Of a stretch of DNA of 64,000 nt, positions 41,292-53,545 are shown in pieces. The stretch covers positions 496,001 to 560,000 of the forward strand of contig CBFFRQ010000068.1 in the NCBI GenBank assembly GCA_965644315.1. The letters run 5' to 3'. This DNA comes from Caecitellus pseudoparvulus. Lineage: Eukaryota; Bigyra: Bicosoecida. The notes under the pieces are model-generated. The model saw nothing but the letters and a program-made list of their open reading frames with translations, did no database searches and was not told the DNA's origin. Numbering within the stretch: position 1 is the stretch's first letter; every line of letters starts with the position of its first letter. A program made the translations under genes and the position numbers.

Positions 41292-44200
41292 TCACTGCGC
41301 GCCGCCCCTGGCCACGCCGGCCGGCTGCTGGTCGAAGGAGGGGAAGGTCTTGCGCCGCAGGCGGTCCACCTCCGCCCGCAAGTCCGCCAGCTCACCGGCT
41401 TGCTTGCGGGCCTTCTCTGCCAATGCACGGCGAGCTGCGACAGCCTTGAACTTGCGAGACTGCTGCGCCTTAACGCGGCGCACGGTGTTGCCCAGCCCGC
41501 CCGTCTTGCTGTGCAGGATGCCCTCCCGCACCGACACGGCCGCCTGCAGCTCCGCGTGGTGCGCCGCCAGCTGGTCGTTCTCGGCCTGCTTGTCAGCCAC
41601 CTGCGCCGCCAGGCGAGCGGCGGACCGGCGCAGCTTGGCCAGGGTGCGGGTGTGGGCGCTGGCGCTGTGCTTGCCCCGGGCCTCGATGCGGGCCAGGTCG
41701 CGCCGCTGCTTGTCCACGGGGTCCCCGCCCTTGATGAACTCCTGCAGCTCCTTGGTCACGCGCAGCAGCTGCATGTCTGTGAAGTACTCCTGTGCGTCCT
41801 GCCCCAGGGCTCTCAGGTACGTCAGCGTCCACTGCATGTACGCGAGCTGGGCGTGGAAGTCCAGCTGCTCCCGCAGCACGACGGCCTTCTCGCCTGCCTG
41901 CCGCACGACGCGGGCGTTCTCCACCTCCACCACCCGCCGCGGCAGGAGAATGCAGGAGCTGTAGTCACAGTACGGCGCGTCGTCCGTGGCTTCGTCCAGG
42001 CCCTGGGGCAGCTGCACCATGAGCAGGGCGTCACAGCCCGACACCTCCCGCTCCGCGAGCAGGGTGGTGAAGTGTGCCGTCAGCGCCTCCACGTACCGTG
42101 CCTGCCGGTGGTAGTCGTCCATGAGCAGGGAGAAGCGCTCCGTCATGTCCGACACCTCACGGGACAACCGCGCGAACTGCAGCTCCGAGGCCACCTTGGC
42201 AGCGCGTTCCCGCTGCAAGGCGGCCCACACGTCCGGGTGCAAGCTGTCCCCCACCGCCAACCCGTCAGGCAAGTCCTCCTCTGACAGTGGCTGGTTCGCC
42301 TCTGCCTCCACGGCCGCGCGGATCTCAGACAGGGGCGGCAGGGACAGCTCAGACGCTGACGCTGCGTACGGGTCGCGGCTGTCTGTGTGCGTGTGGTCCT
42401 CAGTGACGGCACCCGCCATGCCGTGCTCCACAGCCCAGGCGCGCGCGGCAGCCTCGCCAGCGGCACCTGGCAGCAGGGGCGCCGGGTCGTGCTTGCGCAG
42501 CTTGAAGGCGGCCAGGAGGGGGGTGAGCGTCTCCCTGTCCAGCGGCGTGGGGCTGGCGTCCTTGAGGGCATCCCGGATGCCGCGCTCAATGGCGCGATCC
42601 GCCTCCCGCGCTGCGTTCAAGGCTGACTGCTGGGCAGTGAGGGAGCCTTGGAAGTCGGCTGCCGCCTCCGCTGCAGCCACCTTGGCGCTCTCGGACGCCG
42701 CATGCCAGGCGATGATGCGGCCCTCCATGGCCACATTGTCGTCGCGGTCTGCGACGGCCTCCGCCAGGCGCAGGCAGTACAGCTCCAGCGCCGCGGACGA
42801 AGCGGCGATCTGGGCTCTGTGCCGCACGGCCCTGGCCAGCTTGGTGTCAAAGGCCGCAAATACGTCCTGCACATCCTGCAGCAGCTTGCGCATCTCCGCC
42901 TCCTGCTCCTTGCGCCGCTGCTCGCGCGCCTCCTGCAGCTCAGCGAAGCCGGCAGACCACGCCTCCGCCTCCCGGCGCTGGTCCTCCGTCCACGTCTCGG
43001 GGCCCGGCCCGTCGCCCTCTGCCTCCACCATGCACTCGGGCTTGGGACCCAGCTCCTCCGCCATGATGTCCAGGGGGTCCTTGCTCGCCAGTGTCCCGTG
43101 CATCATGTCATCCAGAGCACGGGTGGGGGCCGTGTCCCGGTTCGCAGCGGCCGCCGCAGCGGCGGCAGCCTCCCGCTCCGCCGCCGCCGCACGCTCGGCG
43201 TCTGACACGTACGGCTCGAAGCCGATTTCCGCCTGGGTCACCTGCAGCACCTCCTCCGGTCGCTCAGCAGGGGAAGAGCCAGGCGTACTGATGTCCACCT
43301 GCGCGCCCAACGTCGCGGCAAGCTCCTTGATGCGGCCGTTCAGCTTCGCGACGCGGGCGACGTCATCCGCCTTCTCTCGGGCCAGCTGGGCAAAGACGTC
43401 GTTGAAGGAGGCGTGCATGGCGCGCACCAGCGCCCCCACCAGCAGGATCTGTGTGCGGCGCTGGGCGGGGGAACGCACCGCCGCGGGGTGGTACAGCAGG
43501 CGGACGATGTCGGCGCCGCGCCAGTCCTGCGCTGCCCCGATGCCGTCCGCCTCGTCGCCATCCTCCACGCCGCCGGCAGCCTTGGCGCCACCGCCGCCGG
43601 CGGCCGCCTCCTCCACCTCGCCCTTGCTGTTCAGCACCCTGCCCTCCGCTGCAGCGCGCAACGCGTCCCAGTAGCCACTGGCCACCTTATGCAGGGCGGA
43701 TGACGGGTTCATGTCTTCCGGGTTCAGCGGCAGTGCCGCGCTGCCTTGCCTGCCTTGGCCGGCTTGGCTGGCGTCGGTGCCACTGGCGGCCAGCTGAATG
43801 CGCAGGCGCTCAGCGTGCACTGCCAGCCCCCCTGCCGAGTCAGTGACAGCCGCGGGGTTCAGGGCAGCCGGCAAGAGCCCCGCCATGGTGACCCACGACA
43901 TGTCGTGGGGCAGGTCTGTCAGCAGGCCGCGCCACACTGGCGCATGCAGCAGCCCGTGGCGGCCTGGTCCCGCCGGCTCCGCGTCCACCGTCCCCGCCAT
44001 GTCTGCCTGCTCCAGGCGCCGCAGCAGGGTGACGCGGTCCAGGACTCTCTCCTCGTCGTGGCCGAGGACAGGCAAGGGGAAGTTGCGCAGGGTGAGGGGG
44101 CGGGCCATGCCCACCAAGGCTGACGCCGGCGTCTCCATGCTGTCCCACACCTCCCGCGTGATGGCACCTGCCAGCGCCATGAGGTACGAAATGCGCACCT

Positions 44201-47200
44201 GCAGCTGTCCTCGCCGGGCCTCGGCGGCTGCAGCAGCACTGGCCCGGTGATCCGCCGCCCCCACCAAGTCCACCACGAACTCATCGCGGGACAGGCGCTC
44301 CAGCTCAGGGGCCGCCTCGTTGGCTGCCAGCACGGCATCCAAGCGCCCCTTGAGGGCCGCCAGCTCGGCCAGCGCCTCCGCCTTGGCTGCACTGCCGGCG
44401 GCTGAGATGGCTGCCTCGGTGCTGGCGGCGATGCGGGCCAGCAGGGGCGCACGCTCAGTGCCAGCCGCGAGGGGGCCTTCCTCACGCACGAGGGGTGTCG
44501 TGGGGGGGGTCTGGCGCGCCGCCCCGCCGGGGGTGCCGGGCCCGCCGCCATCCCCCCGCCCGTCCACACTGACCCGGCGCGTCATGGGCAAGCCTGGCGT
44601 GGCAGGCGTGGGGGAGGCCAGCCCTGCTGCACTGGTGGCGTCCTCCGCCAGTGCCACCTCCGGCGCAGGAGGCATAAGAGGGGCCAGCTCTTCCGCAGCA
44701 CGGTGCAGGGCCGTGAGCAAGTCGCCCTCGGGTCCCACGGGCGTTGCGGACAGGATGCCAGCGTCGCCCGTGACGCCTGTCGCGGCCAAGCTGCTGCCCT
44801 GGACGCGGGTGAAGCCAAGGCTGCCGTCAGCCGTGGCAGTCACGAGCACCTTGCCGTCCACGGTGAAGGTTGCTCCCGTGATGGGTCGGGCGTGCACGGC
44901 GATGGTGGACGCCGCCAGGACTTGGGTGGCCGCGTCCGAGGTGGCGCCAGACGCCGCAGCCGCCTCAGCGGCAGAGGGCCGTGCAGCCGCAGGGAACGCA
45001 ACACACTGCACCACAGCCAACCCTGCCGCATCCCCTGTGGCCACAACGAGGCTGGGGGCGCCCTTGGCGGACTGGAAGGAGGCAGTGCCCCCGTGGGAGG
45101 CGCCACCTGCCACAGCGACACACATGATGCCGGCGTCGTGAGCCCCAGACCACTGCTCCCACGGCACAAGCTCCGTCACGCCGTCAGCCAGGCTGCCAAG
45201 GTCGGAGGCCGTCTCCACTTGCCCCACCTCGTCCAGGGGCTGCACCGCCACCTGCAGCGTCCCGTCGCTGTCCCGCCCTGCGTACACCAGCCCCTCCCAG
45301 GCCAGAGGCAAAAGGGGCAGCGCCGCGTAACCCGGCATGACGGCGAGGGCCAGCTCCATGGGCACGAGGCTGGAGGGGCCCGCATCTGCCGCCCCTTCCT
45401 TTCCCTCCTCCTCCTCGTACGCCACTTCGATGAGGCCGGAGAGGGCCCCCACTGCCAGGCAGGATGTGGGCAGCACTTGCAGGGGGGTGGAGGGCCACTC
45501 CCCCCGCACCTGCCGCGCATACGGCGTCAAGTCCACAGCCCGGGGAGCACCGGCAGCGACGAGGTCCGCGCCAGTCAGCCCTGCTGGGGCACCATGAGGC
45601 AGAGGGGGCACGGTGTCCGTGGAGCCGAAGCTGCCGCTGGGCACAGGCAGGGTGACGACGCTGTTGTCCCCAGCACAGGACACGATGAGCTGGGCCATGG
45701 CCGCGGGAAAGGTGGCGGGGGGGGTCGAGCCAGGCCCACCCTCTTGCAGCGGCACCGATGCAGGGTATTGCCAGGCGATGGACGTGGGCGTAGTTCCCGG
45801 GGCGAGAGTGGCAGACGCCACGACGCACGGGCCGGCCTTTGCCACTGGCACTGCCAGTGCGGACGCGGACAATCGCGCCGTGAGGTGGGCGTGGCCCGCC
45901 AGCAGGGACAAGCTGTGCAGCACGACGGAACCGGCGGCGGCGGAGAAAGAGGCCATGAAGGGCACCGTGGGATCCGAGGAGAAGGCGATGCCTGACACGC
46001 CTCCCTCGTGCACCCAGTCTGAAAGCAGGGGCACGAGGGTGAACGGTGCCGCCGCCTTGCTTCCCACGTCGCCTGCCTTGTAAATGCCTGCGCGGTCTTC
46101 GCGCGGCGAGGGCACCAGGGCCAGGATGCGCAAACGACCAGTGGCGCTTCCCACGGCAATGATGGGCAGGCGGGGGTGTGCCGCGATGCAGGTAAGGGGC
46201 GCAACGATGGGGGTGCCCTCCTCTTCGTCATCCTCCCCCTCCGTGGCCGCCGCAGCCTTGGCCGCGTCAGCTGTCCCAGGGGGCGCCCCGGCAGCCATGG
46301 CCGCCCCTGCCCGGTCCTCGACAGCAGATCCCTGCGCCTCCTCCACCACGCTCAGGAGGCGGGCAGCCTCCGCCTCGGCATCCTCCTCCAGCACCGACGC
46401 AAAGTCCTCGTGGCTGGGCAGGCCAGATAGGGAGTCCCAAGCCTGCAGGCGCACCAGGACACTGCGCGGCACGCCCGCAGCCAGCAAGGCAGCAGGGCTG
46501 GCTCCCCCCAGGGCGGGACTAGCCTCGCTGCCCTCGGTGTCTGGCAGCAGCCCCGCCGCTTGCAGTGTCTCTGCCGGTGCGACGTCCAGGAACATGCACT
46601 TGGCAAGCTGCCGGCCAGCAGCTGCATCCCAAACGCGCAAGGTGCCGTCTGTGCTTGCAGTCGCGACAAGACACCCTCGCTGAGCCTTGGCAGCATCCCG
46701 CGGCGCCGGCACGGGCACCACGCCCAGCACGGCTCCACAGTGCCCATCAGCCACCACTGTGGACGGAGCTGGGAGAGGGCTGGAGGCACTGGTCGGCCTT
46801 GCAGCAGAGGCAGCGGTGCGCGGAGGCTCTGAGCTGGTGCCGGGAGCCGGCCCCCGGGCTGACGCCGCTGCACCTCGGCTGGTGCCAGCGCCGCCCTCGT
46901 CCTCCTCCACGACAGGCGGGTCGGCGATGGAGAGGGGCAGGCCCAGCACCGCCCCGTTCGCCATCCCGACGAACAGCTCCTCAAAGGCCGGGTCTGGGCT
47001 GAGCTGGGCCACAGCACGATGCAGGGCGTGGCCAGGGACATCGTGTGCAGCACAGAGGGACTGGGGCAGTCCCATGTCAGTGGGCGACGCGAGGAGGTCG
47101 TACACTGCAAAGGGCGGCGCGGACAGGTCTTTGGCATGGCGCAGGATGAGCTGCCCCTCGCTGGTGCCAAGGAGGAGGAAGTCAGCAGTGAGCGCCAGTG

Positions 47201-48492
47201 CTGTGACGGCTGGCGTGTGCGAGCCCAGCCCGCTGCTGCCGCCCGCGCGCTCCAGCACAGCCACTCGGGAGCCGTCACGGGGAGACAGGGTCACGACGGT
47301 GCCAGCAGCCGTGGCGGCGAAGAGGACCTCTCCCCCCTGACCCCAGGCTGTGTCCAGGACGCACTGCTGGGCAATGGACTCGGCATGGGCAGCTGTGAGC
47401 TCCGCCACCTCAGCGCCACCACCCACCGCCTGCAGATCTGGCAGGCCGCTGCCGTCAGTGGACGCCGCTAGCAGCCGCTGGGTGCCGGCCGACGGGGGTG
47501 GGGGCGGCAAGGCAGCCGCCGCGAAGGGTGCCACAGTGCCGGCCCTCTCCGAAGCCGCGACAAACGCCTGAACAAAGGCGAGACCCTTGGTCGCTGAAGC
47601 AGAGGTGTCTACCAGACCGGTGCTTGGCTCCACTTCTGACAGGTCCCGCCCCGCCACCGGTGCCGTCACGTACACATCCTCCTCGGCGGAACCTGGCGGC
47701 GGAGCTGGCGAGCCGTCCAACCGGCCACGGCGCACCACCACGTGGTGCACGTCATGCACCTCCCGAAGGGTGATGAACAGCACGCCAGCAGGCCCGCTGG
47801 CTGCCAGCGTCTCCCTGGACGTCGGCGAGAAGCTCAGCGCTGTGGGGCGGAAGGCAAGTGCTTGCGGCGGCTGGGTCAGCAGCCGCCCAGAGGCCACCTC
47901 CCACACTGCCATCTGGAATGAATCTCCATTGTCGCAGGCAGCAGCCACCCAGCAACCGTCTCTGTGGGGCAAATGTCGCTGCAGGTCTGGAATGGACGAG
48001 GCAGCTCGCTGCACAGGCGCACGCACCTTGACAAAGCCACAGCTCGCACATCCCCTGCACCTGGTAAGGTCAGCCGCTGCACTTCGCCTCCGTCTTTTGA
48101 AGACATCAGCGTGACATTTGCGTCCATGCCGTCATCATCGCTGCCGATGGCCAGCAGCCTGCGCGTGGAGCCGGGCTTGCTGCACAGCACTCGATGCGAG
48201 GTCGTGCGCGAGCCCAGCACGCACTGCTTCAGGGAGCACACTGCGACACATGACGCAGCAGCCAGTCCTTTCAGGGGGAGAAAGTCCACCTTCTCTGATC
48301 CAGTGTGCTGAATCGTCACTCCCTTGGCACCCACAATCCCGACAGTGCCCTGTGTCCGCGAATGGTGCTCGGATGCGATTGGGCCAAATTCCGCAGTACA
48401 GAGCAACCTCTCACCTCTCCCAGCGCCACGACCCCTCGGTCCACGCATCGCCCTTGCACCGCCAGCACTTCACTGGACAGTGCCCCGGCCAT
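41292..48492 (-). CDS. CFAP43-like axonemal WD40/coiled-coil protein
   Basis: CFAP43 forms, with CFAP44, the tether/tether-head of inner dynein arm f in motile cilia. Exons 48492-48415, 48349-48027 and 47961-41292 (both introns 65 nt) give 2,356 residues, longer than human CFAP43 (1,665). WD40-type blades fill roughly residues 1-1150; the first ones (GTVGIVGAKGVTIQHTG, ALSRDGCWVAAACDNGDSF, QMAVWEV, LSFSPTSRETLAASGPAG) follow the order of the CFAP43 N-terminus. The rest is largely coiled coil. It ends in RAEVDRLRRKTFPSF, similar to the close of CFAP43, preceded by YCDYSSCILLPRRVVE. Inserts are Ala/Gly-rich. CFAP44 has the same overall architecture, so the assignment within the pair is tentative. 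It implies a motile flagellum. Confidence 0.8.
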
Positions 48493-49387
48493 TCCTAGCT
48501 GTGTTCTCGCCCCCACGCCCTCTGCAATCCCAGCTGGGTGCTTGTCCAACTGTCGGCCTCCTGGCGCAAGCTTGCGTCTGCGGATGGACGATGCAGCGCA
48601 GCGTCTCCACGATTGGAGCGCACTTCCTGGTAGGCCTGTAACGCGGGCAGGTGAGAAATTGTGTGTCTCTATTTTGTACAGCGAGTGCAGTTGCCATTCG
48701 GTGAACACACTCACTTGTATTCAAAAATGAAGAAGGGGAGAAACATGCATGGTCAAGTGTTTTTCTACATAACTTCGAGGTTGAGACCATGACTGAAACC
48801 CACCGAGTGGCACCAAGCCCCGACAAGCCTTTGCTGGTGATGATTCTTGCGGGGCTCCTCTGCGCAGCCCCCACTCGACCCGTAGGAGATTGGGGCGCCG
48901 GAGACGAGCCCGTTGCGGCTGAGCAGGCAACGAACTGTTTTCGTCAAAACACCGCTGCCCAGTTCAATTGCAACTCTTGCCACGTGGAAAGCCGCCTCCT
49001 GCCTTTCAGTTCTATACCCAGCCTGCTCTCAGGTTCAGCACAGCAGCCTTCCTGTCCGGTGCATTGACTTGCCGAGCAGCATGCCATTGCTGAGCGCATT
49101 TCGTTCCCCCGCCCTGGGCGAGGCTGAGGCTGCACAGACGACCTCAGCTCTGAACGGGTGCCTGTTCGAGCACCCACGAAAGGATGGCACGCAAGTGGAA
49201 GTGCTGGGTCTGCAGTCTGAATGGAGATTCTACGGGCAGCACGAGGACCCCAGCGTCGAGAGCTGGGCGGAGCTACCAGCCGCAGGTGCGTGCCAGCGGG
49301 TACAGGAGACTTGTCATGGATCTGAAAACAGGGTGATGCAAGTGTGTAGTCATTTAGACCCACAAACCATTGTTTGATGTGGTTAAA
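48493..49387. other. Divergent intergenic region, CFAP43 / FGAM synthase
   Basis: About 900 bp between divergent genes, the longest gap but one in the window. Part of it is comparatively AT-rich (48650-48790). It contains one coding-looking segment at 49081-49285, described separately. No RNA gene recognised. Confidence 0.4.
49081..49285 (+). other. Orphan coding-looking segment, possible 5' exon or small gene
   Basis: An ATG at 49081 opens a frame with codon use like neighbouring genes (MPLLSAFRSPALGEAEAAQ..., later EVLGLQSEWRFYGQHEDPS). It runs to a strong donor-like CAG|GTGCGT at 49285/49286. A different donor (GTACAG at 49300) with acceptor TTTAG at 49357 would join it in phase to the FGAM synthase frame through a 58-nt intron. 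It does not resemble the usual N-terminus of FGAM synthase, so it may be a separate small gene. Confidence 0.3.
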
Positions 49388-52300
49388 ATGCTCTCAATGC
49401 TGCATTACGATGGCAGATGCAGCCTGCGGAATCTTGTGCTGGAGCCATTTTCCGCATCCCACCCAGGCCTTCTTGCCTGCCCTGTCGCAGATGTGGAGAA
49501 AGTCACCTGGCTTTTGAGCGAAACGTTCGATCCAAAGGGGTTCAGCTTCTCCCCCCTCGTGACCCCGCCCGCGGAAGCCTCCGAGGGGGTGTGGAGCAGG
49601 GTGCTGGAGATGGGGCCGAGGCTGACGTTCACGTCCCCTTGGAGCACCAACGCTGTCAGCATCCTACGCGCTGCTGGGATCCCCATCTTGCGCCTGGAGC
49701 GATACAGACGCCTGTGCTTCCTGACCAATGTGGCGCTGGAGGAGGCTGAGGTGGCGCTGCTTGCCGCCAGTTTGCATGATCGTATGACCGAGATGGTTCT
49801 GGACCGGCCTCTGGACACGTTTGACACCGGTGCGGCCCCCGAGGCCTGGTACGAAGTGCCTGTGCTGGAGAAAGGAGCGGCTGCAATTGCTGCTGAGAAT
49901 GCGGCGTCTGGACTGGGCCTGGATGACTGGGATGTCGCCTATTACACCGAGTTGTTTCGCGAGCGGCTGCAGCGTAACCCGACTAATGTGGAGCTGTTCG
50001 ACATATCCCAATCGAATTCCGAGCACTCCCGGCATTGGTTCTTCAAGGCCCGCATGGTAATTGACGGCAAGGAACAGCCGGAGACGTTGATGGACGTGGT
50101 GGGCGCGACCTTGAAGGCCTCCCCTGGCAACTCCATCGTGGCCTTCGCAGACAACAGCAGCGCCATCCAGGGCTTCACCGGCCTGCACTTCATGCCATCC
50201 GCGGTGCAGGCTACGGATGTTGCTGCCGGGCCGGCCCCCTTTTCCGCCCAGCAGCGCATGCGGCACTTGCTCTTGACCGCGGAAACGCACAACTTTCCAT
50301 GCGGGGTCGCGCCTCTGCCCGGCGCGGAGACTGGTGCAGGAGGGCGCATCCGCGACACACACGCAACTGGAACGGGGTCCCTCGTGGCAGCTGGAACTGC
50401 CGGCTATTGTGTCGGCAACCTTCACATTCCTGGGTATGTGCTGCCGTGGGAACAGGCTGCCTCAGACTTTGCATACCCACCCAACTTTGCCCAGCCCCTC
50501 ACCATCGCCGTTCAAGCATCCAACGGCGCCTCAGACTACGGCAACAAATTCGGCGAGCCCCTGATCGCAGGATTCATGCGAAGCTTCGGCATGCGCCAGG
50601 CAAGTGGGCGTCGCAGGGAGTGGGTGAAGCCGATCATGTTCTCCGCTGGCATTGGCTTCTTGGACGCAGCCCACGCCGTGAAGGGGAAGCCAGAACCCGG
50701 CATGCTCATCACCAAAGTTGGAGGCCCCGCGTACAGGATCGGTATTGGAGGGTCAGCTGCCTCCAGCATGGTGCAAGGCGACAACCGGGCGGAGCTGGAC
50801 TTTGATGCGGTGCAGCGAGGCGATGCAGAGATGGAAAGCAAGATGAACCGTGTCATTCGCGCCTGCGTCGAGCTAGGGGAAGGCAACCCCATCGTGTCCA
50901 TCCACGATCAAGGTGCAGGTGGCAACTGCAACGTCCTCAAGGAGATTTGCGAGCCCTTGGGAGGCCGCATTCACATCCGGGCTCTGCCATGTGGCGACCC
51001 CACCATGTCCGTGCTGGAGTTGTGGGGCAGTGAGTACCAGGAGAACAACGCCTTGCTGCTGCGACCTGCAGATGCCCCACTCTTCACCGCACTATGCGAG
51101 CGGGAGCGAGTCCCGCACGCCTTCGTCGGAACTGTGTCTTCAGATGGACAAGTGCAGGTCATCGATGATGTGGACGGCACCAAGCCCGTGGACATGGACA
51201 TCGAGGCCGTGCTGGGCGGCATGCCGCAAAAGACTTTCTCATTTTCTCGCACCCCAAGGGCCTTGCTTCCCTTTGAACCCCCTCCAGGCACCACAGTCGC
51301 GACAGCGCTCAACAGGGTGCTGCGACTGCTCGCTGTGGGCTCCAAGCGCTTCCTCACAAACAAAGTTGACAGAAGTGTGACAGGGCTCGTCGCTCAGCAG
51401 CAATGTGTTGGTCCACTGCACACTCCCCTCGCTGACTGCGCCGTGGTTGCGTCCTCCTTCTTTTCCCAAACAGGGGTGGCGAGCTCCATCGGCGAAGCGC
51501 CCCTCAAGGGGCTGGTGTCCAACGCGGCTCAAGCGCGCATGACGGTCGCGGAAGCCGTCACAAACCTCATGGGTGCGCCCATCACAAAGCTAGCAGACGC
51601 AAAGTGCAGTGGGAATTGGATGTGGGCAGCAAAGCTGGATGGTGAGGGTGCGGACCTGTGGGACACAGCCATCGCCATGCGGGATGCGATGCTAGAGCTG
51701 GGACTAGCTGTGGATGGCGGCAAAGACTCGCTGTCCATGGCGGCAAAAGCTCCTGACGGTGAAGTTGTCAAGGCTCCAGGACAGCTGGTGCTGTCTTTGT
51801 ATGCCCCATGCACCGACATCACGCGAGTAGTTACGCCTGACATCAAGGCCGCCGGCTCCAGCTCCTTGCTGCTGCTGGACTGCTCGCGTGCTCCTGGCTC
51901 GGAAGCAGCACCCCAGGCGAGGCTGGGCGGGTCAGCTCTGGCTCAGGTGTACGGCCAGATTGGCGCCGAGGCACCAGATTTGTCCAACCCCTCTCATCTC
52001 GGGCTCATGTTTGCTGCCGTGAACACGTTAGTCAAGCGCGGGGAAGCAGCACTCGCCACTCCCTTCTCCTTGGCTGAGGGCATGGATGAGCAGGCAGCTG
52101 ATGTGACACTGTGGGCTACTGGTGTGACCGGCGCTGCATTCTCCACGGGGCCTGCACACGAACCAGTCATCCTTGCGCTTCATGATCGCTCTGATGGTGG
52201 CTTGCTCGTCGCGCTTCTCGAGATGGCATTCGCAGGAGCCTGTGGCCTGGAAGTGGACCTGCCTTGCCCTCCAGGGAGCTCTGCCTTGGGCGAATGTTTC

Positions 52301-53545
52301 GCCGAGGAGGTGGGAGTGGTGATTGAGGTCCACAACGACATGCTTGCCCGGGTGCAGACCTGGCTGGCTGAGGCTGGCGTGCACAGTGCGTGCGTCGGGA
52401 CAACGACCGTGGGGGCTGGCCTGCGGGTGAGTGTTGGCGGGGAGACTGTGCTCAGCACGCAGACTGCGGCACAGTCATGCCCCTCGACAGACCCAGCCTT
52501 GTCTACATGTGAAGATGACGCTCTGTTGCGTGCGTTTTCGTTGAACCAGTGGCGGGATGTGTGGGAGTGCACCTCCTTCCAGCTCGAGCGACGCCAGAGC
52601 AACCCGGCGTGCGTTGAGCAAGAGCAAGCTGCGCTGTCGAAGCCAAGAGAAACATCCCTGAGCCTCTCATTCACGCCAACACCCACACCCCAGCACTGGC
52701 TCGGGGATTCACGCCCGTCAGTCATGGTTTTGCGCGAGGAGGGAACGAACGGCGACCGTGAGCTAGCCGCAGCTTTTCACATGGCGGGGTTCGAGACCTG
52801 GGATGTCAGCATGTCAGACCTGCTGGCAGGCCGCATCACGCTGGACCGCTTCTCAGGAATCGCTGCTGCGGGCGGCTTTTCTTACGCCGACGTGTTGGAC
52901 TCAGCCAAGGGCTGGGCTGGCTCCATCAAGTTCAGCGCCAGTCTATCAGCACAGTTTCAGAGGTTCGTGAACGAGCGCCAAGACACGTTCTCTCTCGGAA
53001 TTTGCAATGGATGCCAGCTCTTTGCTTTGCTCGGCATCGTGCCCTTCCCAAGTGAAGCCTTGCCTGGCGCACAGCAACCCCGCTTCGTACACAACCGCTC
53101 TGGGCGGTATGAGAGCCGCTTCGTGGCAGTGCAGATCCAAGAGGACTCCAAGGCAATCATGCTGCAAGGCATGCAAGGGAGCAGGTTGGGTGTCTGGGTG
53201 GCACACGGCGAAGGCCGTGCCTTTTTCCCCGACACGGACGTGGTTGACCGTGTGCTGGAGCAAGGCCTGGCTCCCCTGAGGTACGTGGCTGGGGACGACA
53301 CAGAGCCAGCGGAAGGCTACCCAGCAAACCCCAACGGCAGCCCACACGGCATCGCAGCCCTCTGCTCTCCTGATGGGCGCCACCTGGCAATGATGCCACA
53401 CCCTGAACGTGCAAGTCACCTGTGGCAGTGGCCCCACCTCCCGGCCGCCTGGGCTCGAGGCCCAGACGCGCTGCGTGCTTCACCGTGGCTGAAAATGTTT
53501 CAGAACGCCAGAGAGTGGGTCCAAGCCCACAAAGTGGCCCAGTAA
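49388..53545 (+). CDS. PFAS: Phosphoribosylformylglycinamidine synthase (FGAM synthase, PurL type)
   Basis: Fourth step of de novo purine synthesis: FGAR plus glutamine and ATP gives FGAM. 1,385 residues from the first ATG; the frame is open 18 nt further up but without ATG, so a short 5' exon is possible. It is the large, single-chain eukaryotic form. Landmarks: MLHYDG at the start, GPRLTFTSPWSTNAVSI, SNSEHSRHWFF, TAETHNFPCGVAPLPGAETG, GGRIRDTHATG, ITKVGGPAYRIGIGGSAASS, SIHDQGAGGNCNV and LALHDRSDGGLL. The C-terminal glutaminase has AAAGGFSYADVLDSAKGWA, the nucleophile in GICNGCQLFALLG, and the His of MMPHPERASH. A Ser/Thr/Pro linker (SFTPTPTPQHW) precedes the glutaminase. All expected catalytic residues seen are intact. 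Confidence 0.96.
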   Translation: MLSMLHYDGRCSLRNLVLEPFSASHPGLLACPVADVEKVTWLLSETFDPKGFSFSPLVTPPAEASEGVWSRVLEMGPRLTFTSPWSTNAVSILRAAGIPILRLERYRRLCFLTNVALEEAEVALLAASLHDRMTEMVLDRPLDTFDTGAAPEAWYEVPVLEKGAAAIAAENAASGLGLDDWDVAYYTELFRERLQRNPTNVELFDISQSNSEHSRHWFFKARMVIDGKEQPETLMDVVGATLKASPGNSIVAFADNSSAIQGFTGLHFMPSAVQATDVAAGPAPFSAQQRMRHLLLTAETHNFPCGVAPLPGAETGAGGRIRDTHATGTGSLVAAGTAGYCVGNLHIPGYVLPWEQAASDFAYPPNFAQPLTIAVQASNGASDYGNKFGEPLIAGFMRSFGMRQASGRRREWVKPIMFSAGIGFLDAAHAVKGKPEPGMLITKVGGPAYRIGIGGSAASSMVQGDNRAELDFDAVQRGDAEMESKMNRVIRACVELGEGNPIVSIHDQGAGGNCNVLKEICEPLGGRIHIRALPCGDPTMSVLELWGSEYQENNALLLRPADAPLFTALCERERVPHAFVGTVSSDGQVQVIDDVDGTKPVDMDIEAVLGGMPQKTFSFSRTPRALLPFEPPPGTTVATALNRVLRLLAVGSKRFLTNKVDRSVTGLVAQQQCVGPLHTPLADCAVVASSFFSQTGVASSIGEAPLKGLVSNAAQARMTVAEAVTNLMGAPITKLADAKCSGNWMWAAKLDGEGADLWDTAIAMRDAMLELGLAVDGGKDSLSMAAKAPDGEVVKAPGQLVLSLYAPCTDITRVVTPDIKAAGSSSLLLLDCSRAPGSEAAPQARLGGSALAQVYGQIGAEAPDLSNPSHLGLMFAAVNTLVKRGEAALATPFSLAEGMDEQAADVTLWATGVTGAAFSTGPAHEPVILALHDRSDGGLLVALLEMAFAGACGLEVDLPCPPGSSALGECFAEEVGVVIEVHNDMLARVQTWLAEAGVHSACVGTTTVGAGLRVSVGGETVLSTQTAAQSCPSTDPALSTCEDDALLRAFSLNQWRDVWECTSFQLERRQSNPACVEQEQAALSKPRETSLSLSFTPTPTPQHWLGDSRPSVMVLREEGTNGDRELAAAFHMAGFETWDVSMSDLLAGRITLDRFSGIAAAGGFSYADVLDSAKGWAGSIKFSASLSAQFQRFVNERQDTFSLGICNGCQLFALLGIVPFPSEALPGAQQPRFVHNRSGRYESRFVAVQIQEDSKAIMLQGMQGSRLGVWVAHGEGRAFFPDTDVVDRVLEQGLAPLRYVAGDDTEPAEGYPANPNGSPHGIAALCSPDGRHLAMMPHPERASHLWQWPHLPAAWARGPDALRASPWLKMFQNAREWVQAHKVAQ

